A stretch of 64,000 bases of DNA from Mycolicibacterium mucogenicum DSM 44124 (GTDB lineage Bacteria > Actinomycetota > Actinomycetes > Mycobacteriales > Mycobacteriaceae), in contig NZ_CP062008.1 of the NCBI RefSeq assembly GCF_005670685.2, forward strand, positions 3,844,001 through 3,908,000, in the 5' to 3' direction. Made by a program: the position numbers and the translations under genes. Below, piece by piece: positions 54,303 through 62,963 of this stretch. Within the stretch, counting starts at the first letter, position 1. Each line of letters begins with the position of its first letter. Below the pieces are notes generated by a model. That model had not been told where the DNA came from. It saw nothing but the letters and a program-made list of their open reading frames with translations, and ran no database searches.

Positions 54303-54334
54303 AAAAGGCCCCGGGATTGCTCCCGGGGCCTTTT
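54303..54334. terminator. bidirectional terminator between fadE23 and the antigen 85 gene
   Basis: Perfect 14-base-pair stem AAAAGGCCCCGGGA with loop TTGC and TTTT on both strands. It is placed between convergent genes. Confidence 0.88.
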
Positions 54335-54345
54335 GCTGTCGTGGT

Positions 54346-55335
<990 letters not shown>

Positions 55336-55623
55336 TCACAATCCCATTTCAGTGTCGGGTACCGGGTAAAGTGCCCACTCCACGCGATCGGATGGCGTTG
55401 GTGGCACGGCCGCAATCTCCGCAGCCGCGTGCGGTGGCTCAGCCTGGTACGGGAACTGAACACACCGAATGATTCAGTTGTCTGTGGGCAGTAAAACACG
55501 CACCGGACACGCCGAGGAACCCCCGAATCGCGCTTGAGACCAGGTTGTTGCGGACTTCGTATCGTTCAGCTATCACCCGGCGGCACTGCGGGGTGCCGTT
55601 CATCCGGCCGTAGGCTGCCGGTT

Positions 55624-56214
55624 GTGACGAGTGATCGGGACGACGTCGACGACCTGCCGGACACTCGAGCGGGCAGCAGGTTGGGTATCGACGACTGGCG
55701 CGCGGCCGGCTACGCGATCCTGGCGGAAGAGGGTCTGAAGGCGCTGAAGATCGATCGTTTGTGCGCTCGGTTGAACGTCACAAAGGGCAGCTTCTACTGG
55801 CATTTCGCCAACATCGCCGGTTACCGGACCGCCCTCATCCAGGGCTGGGGCGAGCTCCGCGACGCCGACCGCAGCCAGATCGAGGAAATCGGATCCCTGC
55901 CACCGCGGGACCGGCTGATCCAGATGATGAACTCGCTGGTCAGCCCCCGGCACTGGACCCTGGAACGGGCCATGCGGGAGTGGGCGCGCTCGGATGAGGC
56001 CGTCGCCGACAGTGTGCGCGCCGCGGACCGGCGCATTCTCGCCGCGGTCCGGCGCGCGTTCGAGGATTACGGCTTCGACGCCGACGAGGCGGAGCTGCGG
56101 GCCGACGCCACCTTCGCTGTCGGCATCGGATTCCTGCACCTCTCCGGCGACTCCCCGCATCCGCGGCTGGCCGCCCGCAGCGAACGATTCCTCGACCTGA
56201 TGCTCGCGTCCTGA
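55624..56214 (+). CDS. TetR-family regulator
   Basis: A 196-residue TetR protein: helix-turn-helix at about residues 42-62 (IDRLCARLNVTKGSFYWHF), then an all-helical ligand domain. GTG 55624 as start. The inverted repeat CCATACC-AAAA-GGTATGG lies immediately downstream of its stop, in front of the monooxygenase gene, so it probably represses that operon. Confidence 0.86.
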   Translation: MTSDRDDVDDLPDTRAGSRLGIDDWRAAGYAILAEEGLKALKIDRLCARLNVTKGSFYWHFANIAGYRTALIQGWGELRDADRSQIEEIGSLPPRDRLIQMMNSLVSPRHWTLERAMREWARSDEAVADSVRAADRRILAAVRRAFEDYGFDADEAELRADATFAVGIGFLHLSGDSPHPRLAARSERFLDLMLAS

Positions 56215-56217
56215 CCT

Positions 56218-56235
56218 CCATACCAAAAGGTATGG
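56218..56235. promoter_or_regulatory. operator before the flavin monooxygenase gene
   Basis: CCATACCAAAAGGTATGG has 7-base arms and a 4-base centre; it lies 14-31 bases before the ATG at 56249. Binding here would block a short promoter, probably by the upstream TetR protein. Confidence 0.55.
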
Positions 56236-56248
56236 TACGGTCCGGCTC

Positions 56249-57406
56249 ATGTTGAGTACGCAGGCCGGCATCACTGATGGGTTCGTAACCGCGCTCGGCG
56301 AACGCGCCGCCGAGTCCGAAAAACTCCGACGCCTTCCCGACGACACCGTGAGCGACCTGATCGCGTCCGGATTCACCGAGCTTCTGGTCCCCGCACGTTT
56401 CGGCGGGCAAGAGGCGCCGTTCCCCGACATCCTCGATCCGGTACGCCGCCTCGCCCACGGCTGCACCTCGAGCGCCTGGACCATCGGATTCCTGGCGCTG
56501 CACAACTGGATGCTGGCGCTGTTCGGCGAGCAGGCCCAACAGGAGGCGTTCGACAGCCGCCCCTTCCTGGCGCCGGCACCGCTGGCCCCGACCGGCAGGG
56601 GGCTGCCGGTCGACGGCGGCGTCCGGTTGTCCGGGCGCTGGTCCTGGGCCACCGGGGTGATGCACGGCAACTGGATCATCGTCGCCGCGCTCTGCGGGCC
56701 GGATGACGGTATCTACCCCGCCCTCGCACTCCTGCCGATCGATGTCGTCACCGTCGTGGACGTCTGGTACACCGACGGGATGCGGGCCACCGGATCCAAC
56801 GACGTCGTCGCCACGGACGTCTTCGTGCCCGAGCACCGACTGGTCAAGGTGACCGACATCTACGCCGGCACCGCCCCCGGCGCCGGACTGCACGACAGCG
56901 CCACCTACCGCTGGCCGATGGTGCCGGCGCTGGCGCTGCTCGCCGCCATGCCCGCCCTGGGCAGCGCCGAACGCGTCGCCGAGAACTACGCGCAACGGTT
57001 GGCCGAGCGGGTGCTGCCCTACGAGGGCGTCATGCAGAAGGACAAGCCGATTGCCCAGGCGCACTTGGCCGGAGCGCAGGTGCGGTTGCGGTCACTGCGC
57101 GCGCTGCTCGCCGACACCGTCGGCGAGATCGAGGAGATCGTCGCCGCCGGCGACGCCGTCGAGAAGCCCGTGCGGGCGCAGGCCCGGCTGGCGGCCGCCC
57201 ACATCGTCGCCGAATCACGGGCGGTGATCGGCGACCTCATGGGCGCCGGCGGAGCGAGCATCCATTTCCTGTCCAGCCCGATGCAGCGCTTCAAGCGCGA
57301 CGTCGACGTGTTGGCCGGACACGTCGTCTTCGATTACGACACCAGCCGGGAGCTGGCCGGCGCACTCACGCTCGGGATGAAGATCCCGCGGACGTCGATG
57401 ATCTGA
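56249..57406 (+). CDS. group D flavin monooxygenase, acyl-CoA-dehydrogenase fold (HsaA/HpaB-like)
   Basis: A 385-residue protein with the acyl-CoA dehydrogenase fold but without its catalytic base pattern. The segment SGRWSWATGVMHGNWIIVAA and the C-terminal QRFKRDVDVLAGHVVFDYD are typical of flavin-dependent hydroxylases such as HsaA or HpaB. It would insert oxygen in an aromatic or phenolic ring using reduced flavin from a separate reductase. It precedes the ring-cleavage operon, so it may prepare that enzyme's substrate. Confidence 0.82.
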   Translation: MLSTQAGITDGFVTALGERAAESEKLRRLPDDTVSDLIASGFTELLVPARFGGQEAPFPDILDPVRRLAHGCTSSAWTIGFLALHNWMLALFGEQAQQEAFDSRPFLAPAPLAPTGRGLPVDGGVRLSGRWSWATGVMHGNWIIVAALCGPDDGIYPALALLPIDVVTVVDVWYTDGMRATGSNDVVATDVFVPEHRLVKVTDIYAGTAPGAGLHDSATYRWPMVPALALLAAMPALGSAERVAENYAQRLAERVLPYEGVMQKDKPIAQAHLAGAQVRLRSLRALLADTVGEIEEIVAAGDAVEKPVRAQARLAAAHIVAESRAVIGDLMGAGGASIHFLSSPMQRFKRDVDVLAGHVVFDYDTSRELAGALTLGMKIPRTSMI

Positions 57407-57432
57407 TGAACACGAGGGTGTGAAATAGCCAG

Positions 57433-57819
57433 ATGCCAAACCCACAGCCCGCTTTCACCAACTTCTTCCAGAAGCGGATCGCCAATCCCGTCATGCGGCG
57501 GTTGCCGTTTCAGACGCTGCTCGAGACCACCGGGCGCAAGTCCGGCGAACCCCGTCGCACCCCACTGGGCGGCAAGATCGTCGACGGGCAATTCTGGTTC
57601 GTCTCGGAATTCGGTGAGCAGTCCCAGTACATCCGCAACATCCAGGCCGATCCCCGGGTTCGGGTGCGGTTGCGTGGCAAGTGGCACAGCGGGACTGCGC
57701 ACCTGGTGCCCGACGATGACGCGGCCGCGCGACTTCGCGAATTGCCGCAGTTCAACAGCTTCGGGGTACGCACGTTCGGCACCAACCTACTGACCGTGCG
57801 CGTCGACCTGGACGGTTAG
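57433..57819 (+). CDS. deazaflavin (F420)-dependent nitroreductase-like protein (Ddn family)
   Basis: A 128-residue split-barrel protein of the DUF385/Ddn family. LETTGRKSGEPRRTPLGG (about 30-47) is the family signature; the C-terminus ends TNLLTVRVDLDG. Ddn-like proteins reduce quinones or nitro compounds with F420H2. It lies 26 bases after the monooxygenase and could act as quinone reductase for the same pathway. Confidence 0.86.
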   Translation: MPNPQPAFTNFFQKRIANPVMRRLPFQTLLETTGRKSGEPRRTPLGGKIVDGQFWFVSEFGEQSQYIRNIQADPRVRVRLRGKWHSGTAHLVPDDDAAARLRELPQFNSFGVRTFGTNLLTVRVDLDG

Positions 57820-57843
57820 GCCGCGCCAATCTCCGTCGGGTCA

Positions 57844-57884
57844 TTGACATCCGTCCATAAGTGAAACTAACGTCACTTTTAGTT
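57844..57884 (+). promoter_or_regulatory. promoter and nested operators of the ring-cleavage operon
   Basis: TTGACA (57844-57849) is a consensus -35. Two interleaved inverted repeats follow: AAGTGA-N8-TCACTT (57859-57878) and AACTAA-N8-TTAGTT (57865-57884), covering the expected -10 region (TAACGT, 57868-57873). The RBS AGGAGC follows, then ATG 57907. Consistent with repression by the operon's own TetR at 62316-62945. Confidence 0.55.
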
Positions 57885-57906
57885 CCAGCCACGTACAGGA
57901 GCAAGC

Positions 57907-59022
57907 ATGGAATCGTTCGTCCACCTGCGCAAAGGCAAGACTCCCAAGCGAGTTCACGCCGACCTCGACGGGCTCAAGGACGACGAACTCGGGCGCGGCG
58001 GCTTCGTCGGCCGCACCGCAAACATGTACCGGCGCAACGATCCGACCGCGTACCGCACCGTCGGCCCGCTGCGCCCCACCGACGTGCTGTCCTCCGAGCT
58101 CAAGCCCTCGGATGCGACCGACGCGGCGGGCACTCCCCTGCTCCTGTTCTCCAACACCGACTGTCAGGTGCTGCTGAGCCGGCGGAACACGGAGATGCCG
58201 TTCTTCGTCCGCTACGTCGACGGCGACGTACTTCTGTTCGTGCACAAGGGTTCCGGGCTCCTGGAGACCGAATTCGGCCCGCTGCAATACCGCGAGGGCG
58301 ACTGGGTCTACATCCCGAAGGCGTGCACGTTCCGGCAGGTGCCGGCTGACGAGTCGACGTGGCTCATGATCCAGGCCACCGATGACTTCCGGGTGCCGCC
58401 CGCCGGCACGCTGGGGCGGCACTTCCCGTTCGACCCGGCGCAGGTCACCATCCCCGAGCCCGAGCCGCTTGAAACTGGCGACGGCCCGCAAAAAGACGGA
58501 GAGTACGAGGTGCGTCTCTACCACTCCCCGATCGACGGGGTCGGGACCACCTCTCTCATCTACCAACACAATCCGCTCGATGTGGAGGGCTGGCGGGGTG
58601 ACAACTTCCCGTTCACCTTCAACATCGAGGACTACACCGTCATCACGTCCGAGAGCGTGCATCTGCCACCGACGGTGCACCTGTTCATGCAGGCGACCGG
58701 CGTCTACGTGATGAACTTCCTGCCCAAGCCGGCCGAGAGCGTCCCAGGGACCGAGCGCACCCCCTGGTACCACCGCAACGTCGACTACGACGAGATCGCG
58801 TTCTTCCACTCCGGCTCGCTGTACGGCATCCCGATGCCGCCGGGCCTGATTTCCCATGCGCCCCAAGGTGTTCACCACGGCGCACCGGAAGCGGCGCGGG
58901 AGCGCGCCCGCCGCAAGTTCGACCAATACGACCGCGTCGACTGGTCGGTGATCGCCATCGACACGCGCCGACGTCTCACACCATCCGCCGAAATCCTCGC
59001 CAATGATCTGGGGCAGCACTGA
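57907..59022 (+). CDS. homogentisate 1,2-dioxygenase-like cupin dioxygenase
   Basis: A 371-residue double-cupin protein of the homogentisate dioxygenase family, shorter than true HGD (about 430-445). Iron-site region: WYHRNVDYDE, with His289 and Glu296, then VHHGAPE, with His323/His324. Human HGD has His-x5-Glu (HRNCMSE); here the spacing is His-x6-Glu, so the alignment or geometry differs. It would cleave a hydroquinone-type ring (homogentisate, gentisate or a methylated analogue). First in a six-gene operon; the downstream stop overlaps the next ATG by one base. Confidence 0.8.
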   Translation: MESFVHLRKGKTPKRVHADLDGLKDDELGRGGFVGRTANMYRRNDPTAYRTVGPLRPTDVLSSELKPSDATDAAGTPLLLFSNTDCQVLLSRRNTEMPFFVRYVDGDVLLFVHKGSGLLETEFGPLQYREGDWVYIPKACTFRQVPADESTWLMIQATDDFRVPPAGTLGRHFPFDPAQVTIPEPEPLETGDGPQKDGEYEVRLYHSPIDGVGTTSLIYQHNPLDVEGWRGDNFPFTFNIEDYTVITSESVHLPPTVHLFMQATGVYVMNFLPKPAESVPGTERTPWYHRNVDYDEIAFFHSGSLYGIPMPPGLISHAPQGVHHGAPEAARERARRKFDQYDRVDWSVIAIDTRRRLTPSAEILANDLGQH

Positions 59023-60209
59023 TGACCGTTGAAGCACCCGTCAAGCACGACTACGAGCGCATCCCGTATCTGGTTGCGTACCAGAACAACTCGGCGGTCC
59101 GTGATGTGTACGGCGGCGTGGCGGAGCTGGTGGTGCTGGAAAGCTACCTGCTGAAGCCGAAAGCCAAGCCGAGTGACACCGTGCTGGTGTTCATGCACCC
59201 CATCGGGGGCGGTGCCTACCTGCCGATGATCAACGCCCTCGCACGCGCCGGCCACCACGTCATCTACTGCAACAGCCGCTTCCGCGGCACCGACTCGGCG
59301 TTGCTGATGGAGAAGGTGGTCGAGGATCTCGGCGAGTGCATCAAGGACGCCAAGAACCGGCTGGGCTACGCGAAGGTCGTCCTCGCCGGGTGGAGTGGCG
59401 GCGGCTCACTGTCGGTGTTCTACCAGCAGCAGGCGCAACACCCGACAGTGACGGCCAGTCCGTCCGGGGACGGGCCCGACCTGACCAAACTGGGCCTGAT
59501 CCCGGCGGACGGTCTCATGCTGCTGGCCGCCCACATCAGTCGCCACGGCACCATGACCGAGTGGATGGACGCCTCGATCCTCGACGAGAACGACCCGTCG
59601 AAGCGCGATCCGGAACTTGATCTCTACAACCCGGACAACCCCAATCAACCGCCGTACTCCCCCGAGTTCCTGCGCCGGTACCACGAGGCACAGGTTGCCC
59701 GGAACCGGCGAATCACCAAGTGGGTCAAGGAAAAGCTCGCCGAGCTCAAGGCCGCGGGACGTCCCGATGACGAGTTCGCGTTCGTCGTCCACGGCACTAT
59801 GGCCGACCCGCGCTGGCTCGACCCGACGGTCGATCCCAACGAACGCACCCCGGGACAGTGCTATCTGGGGGATCCTCGAGTGGTGAACATGAGCCCCGTC
59901 GGCCTGGCCCGATTCTGTACCTTGCGCAGCTGGCTGTCGCAGTGGAGTTACGACGACGCCAACGGTGACGCCGTGAAGGCGGGTCCGGACATCGCGGTGC
60001 CGACACTGGTGATCGGCAACCTCGCCGACGACGCCTGCACGCCCAGCCACACGCGGCGGCTGTTCGAGGCGATCGGGCATCCGGACAAAGAGATGCACGA
60101 GATCCCCGGCGCCAACCACTACTACTCCGGACCGGATCAGCGCGGCACCCTGGGGCAGGCCGTCGGCATCTGCACGGACTGGCTGCACCAGCGAGGCTTT
60201 TCCGCATGA
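59022..60209 (+). CDS. alpha/beta hydrolase of the ring-cleavage operon
   Basis: A 395-residue hydrolase with Ser125 in GWSGGGS as nucleophile and a His in GANHYYSG near the end; a large cap region lies between. Being directly behind the dioxygenase, it probably hydrolyses the ring-fission product, in place of the usual isomerase/fumarylacetoacetase pair. This is inference from order. The stop overlaps the CoA transferase start (ATGA). Confidence 0.85.
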   Translation: MTVEAPVKHDYERIPYLVAYQNNSAVRDVYGGVAELVVLESYLLKPKAKPSDTVLVFMHPIGGGAYLPMINALARAGHHVIYCNSRFRGTDSALLMEKVVEDLGECIKDAKNRLGYAKVVLAGWSGGGSLSVFYQQQAQHPTVTASPSGDGPDLTKLGLIPADGLMLLAAHISRHGTMTEWMDASILDENDPSKRDPELDLYNPDNPNQPPYSPEFLRRYHEAQVARNRRITKWVKEKLAELKAAGRPDDEFAFVVHGTMADPRWLDPTVDPNERTPGQCYLGDPRVVNMSPVGLARFCTLRSWLSQWSYDDANGDAVKAGPDIAVPTLVIGNLADDACTPSHTRRLFEAIGHPDKEMHEIPGANHYYSGPDQRGTLGQAVGICTDWLHQRGFSA

Positions 60210-61411
60210 GCACCACAGGGGCACTAGACGGCATCCGGGTGCTCGAACTCGGCACCCTGATCTCCGGGCCGTTCGCCGGCCGGCTGCTGGGCGACATGGG
60301 CGCCGAGGTCCTCAAGATCGAGTTGCCGTCCGCCCCCGATCCGCTGCGCACCTGGGGCCAGGCCGAACTCGACGGACACCGGTTCTTCTGGACGGTCCAC
60401 GCACGCAACAAGAAGGCAGTGACACTGGACCTGCGCACCGAGCAGGGCCGGGAACTGTTCCTCGACCTCGTCGAGCAGTCCGATGTGATCGTGGAGAACT
60501 TCCGGCCGGGCACCCTCGAGAAATGGAACCTGGGTTACGACGTTCTGCGCGAACACAATCGGGGCATCATCCTGGTCCGGGTGTCGGGCTACGGCCAGAC
60601 GGGCCCGGACGCCGGGAAGGCCGGCTACGCATCGGTGGCCGAGGCGGCAAGCGGGCTGCGGCACATGAACGGTTTCCCCGGCGGTCCCCCGCCGCGACTC
60701 GCGTTGTCACTGGGCGACAGCCTCGCGGGCATGTTCGCCGCGCAGGGCGCGCTCGCCGCGCTGTACCGGCGCAGCGTCACGGGTGAGGGGCAGGTCGTGG
60801 ATACGGCACTCACCGAAAGTTGTTTGGCCATCCAGGAATCCACCATTCCGGACTACGACGTCGGCGGCGTGGTGCGCGGACCGTCGGGTACCCGGCTCGA
60901 AGGTATCGCACCGTCGAACATCTACCAGAGCGCGAACGGCAGCTGGGTGGTGATCGCGGCCAACCAGGACACGGTGTTCCGTCGGCTCTGTCAGGCCATG
61001 GACCGGCCCGAGCTGGCGACGGACGAGCGATTCGCCGACCATCTGGCGCGGGGCCGCAACCAGGACGAACTCGACAAGATCATCGGCGACTGGGCAGCGC
61101 AGCGTGAGCCCCACGACATCATCGCCACGCTGTCGGAGGCCGGCGTGATCAGCGGGCCCATCAACACCGTCGCCGAGGTGGTGAATGACCCACAACTGCT
61201 GGCGCGCAACATGATCGCCGACCACTGGGACGAACGCGTGCAACGCAACGTGAAGGGCCCCGGCGTCGTACCGGTGCTCTCGGACACGCCCGGCACCATC
61301 CGCAACGGTGGCTCGGCGCGGCCTGGTCAGGACAACGAGGAGGTGTTCGGCCGGCTCCTCGGTCTGGATGCCGAGCAGTTGGCGGCGCTGCGCGAGGAGG
61401 GTGTGTTGTGA
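60206..61411 (+). CDS. family III CoA transferase (CaiB/BaiF)
   Basis: A 401-residue family III CoA transferase of normal length. The start reads LDGIRVLELGTLISGPF and the catalytic aspartate is Asp171 in SLGDSLAG. It would activate the acid released by the hydrolase, using succinyl-CoA or acetyl-CoA. Followed by the lyase gene with a 4-base overlap (GTGA). Relatives include citramalate and succinate CoA transferases. Confidence 0.9.
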   Translation: MSTTGALDGIRVLELGTLISGPFAGRLLGDMGAEVLKIELPSAPDPLRTWGQAELDGHRFFWTVHARNKKAVTLDLRTEQGRELFLDLVEQSDVIVENFRPGTLEKWNLGYDVLREHNRGIILVRVSGYGQTGPDAGKAGYASVAEAASGLRHMNGFPGGPPPRLALSLGDSLAGMFAAQGALAALYRRSVTGEGQVVDTALTESCLAIQESTIPDYDVGGVVRGPSGTRLEGIAPSNIYQSANGSWVVIAANQDTVFRRLCQAMDRPELATDERFADHLARGRNQDELDKIIGDWAAQREPHDIIATLSEAGVISGPINTVAEVVNDPQLLARNMIADHWDERVQRNVKGPGVVPVLSDTPGTIRNGGSARPGQDNEEVFGRLLGLDAEQLAALREEGVL

Positions 61412-62313
61412 CCGACCGGCCGGCCCACGTCACCGTCCGCGAGGTCTGCCTGCGCGACGGCCTGCAACTCGAAGATCCGATTCCGTTGTCCGCCAAGCTC
61501 GAACTGCTCGCGGCCATCGTGGCCACCGGCGTGCGCGAGGTCGAGGCGACCGCGTTCGTCTCGCCGTCCAAGGTGCCCGCACTGGCCGATGCCGCCGAAT
61601 TGGCCGCGGCGCTGGGGGCATTTCCCGATGTCGAGTTCTCCGCGCTCGTGGCGGGGGCCGGCGGCGCCGGTCGTGCGCTCGCGGCGGGCATGCGGTCGCT
61701 GGAATACGTGGTGTCCGCCGCGGACGGACACAGCCAGGCGAACGTCGGGCGCTCGACGGCCGAGTCCACGGCCCTGATCTCCGACATCGTCGGCTTGGCC
61801 CACGACAGCGGTGCCAGCGCCGAGGTCATCATCGCCACGGCCTGGGACTGCCCTTTCGACGGACCGACCGACCCGGGCCGGGTGGTCGAGATCGCCGCGG
61901 CAGCACGGGAATTCGGCGCGGATCGGGTGGCCATCGCCGACACCATCGGCACCACCACCCCGCGGCGCGTCAGCGACCTGATCAGCCGCGTCCGCCCGGT
62001 CATCGGAGACCTGCCGCTCGGCGCGCATTTCCACAACACACGCGGCTCCGGCCTGGCCAGCGCCTACGCCGCCGTGCAGGCCGGTGTGACGCGGCTCGAC
62101 GCATCGGTGGGTGGCCTGGGTGGCTGCCCGTTCGCACCCGGCGCGACCGGCAACATCGCGACCGAAGACCTGGTCTATCTGTTGCGGGACAGCGACATCG
62201 ACACCGGCATCGACCTGGACCTGGCGATCGACGCGGCCATGGTGGCGCAGCGCGTCGTCGGTCACGAGCTGCCCAGCGCCCTGCTGCGCGCCGGCGACCG
62301 GCTGCTGGGCTGA
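61408..62313 (+). CDS. hydroxymethylglutaryl-CoA lyase-like enzyme
   Basis: A 301-residue HMGL-family TIM barrel. The N-terminal catalytic loop is CLRDGLQ; the metal site HFHNTRG is present; and the signature GGLGGCPFAPGATGNIATED contains the active Cys. It cleaves a 3-hydroxyacyl-CoA with a carboxylate, releasing acetyl-CoA: HMG-CoA or citramalyl-CoA-type substrates. The CoA transferase upstream would provide such a thioester. Confidence 0.9.
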   Translation: MTDRPAHVTVREVCLRDGLQLEDPIPLSAKLELLAAIVATGVREVEATAFVSPSKVPALADAAELAAALGAFPDVEFSALVAGAGGAGRALAAGMRSLEYVVSAADGHSQANVGRSTAESTALISDIVGLAHDSGASAEVIIATAWDCPFDGPTDPGRVVEIAAAAREFGADRVAIADTIGTTTPRRVSDLISRVRPVIGDLPLGAHFHNTRGSGLASAYAAVQAGVTRLDASVGGLGGCPFAPGATGNIATEDLVYLLRDSDIDTGIDLDLAIDAAMVAQRVVGHELPSALLRAGDRLLG

Positions 62314-62315
62314 GC

Positions 62316-62945
62316 ATGCCGGCCGAGACGCTGACCGCCAAGGGCCGACAGACCCGCGAGGCCATCGAACTGGCGGCACGGAAGCTGTTCGCCGAGCGGG
62401 GCTTTCATGGCACCACACTGGCGGACATCACGTCGGCGGCCGGCAAGTCGTCGGCGGTGTTCTACCGCTACTTCGACGACAAGGAAGACCTCCTCGCCGG
62501 CCTGGCCGAGTCGTTCCTGCACGACATCGTCACCCCTTCGGGGATGGGCGTGCCGCTGCCCGAGTCCCCCGAGGACACCGAGTACTTCACCACCGTGGTG
62601 ACGGGGTACTGGAACCTTTTCAAGCAGAACATCGGCATCATGATCGCGGTCGCCCAACTGGGCGCCACGCAGCCGCGATTCGCCAAGGTGCAGAACGAGT
62701 TCCGTCGCTTCGGGATGGACCTGGTCGCCGACTCGGTCCGCCACGCCCAGGAACAGGGGTATGCCCAGGGCATCCATCCGGGGCAACGCCTCGACCCCGA
62801 ACACATCGCCGCGGCGATTTCGCTGCTGTTCGAGAACTTCACCGTCGTGGTGGTCGGCAGCCCGGGCTCCGGGCTGCAGATCAGCGACGAGGACGCCATC
62901 ACGACCCTGTCGACCATCTGGAAGAAAACCCTGTACGGCTTCTGA
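62316..62945 (+). CDS. TetR-family regulator of the ring-cleavage operon
   Basis: A 209-residue TetR protein. The DNA-binding domain is near residues 13-58 (LADITSAAGKSSAVFYRYF). It starts 2 bases after the lyase stop, so it is co-transcribed and likely autoregulatory through the nested repeats at 57859-57884. Confidence 0.88.
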   Translation: MPAETLTAKGRQTREAIELAARKLFAERGFHGTTLADITSAAGKSSAVFYRYFDDKEDLLAGLAESFLHDIVTPSGMGVPLPESPEDTEYFTTVVTGYWNLFKQNIGIMIAVAQLGATQPRFAKVQNEFRRFGMDLVADSVRHAQEQGYAQGIHPGQRLDPEHIAAAISLLFENFTVVVVGSPGSGLQISDEDAITTLSTIWKKTLYGF

Positions 62946-62963
62946 CCGAAGAAAGAGATCAAC

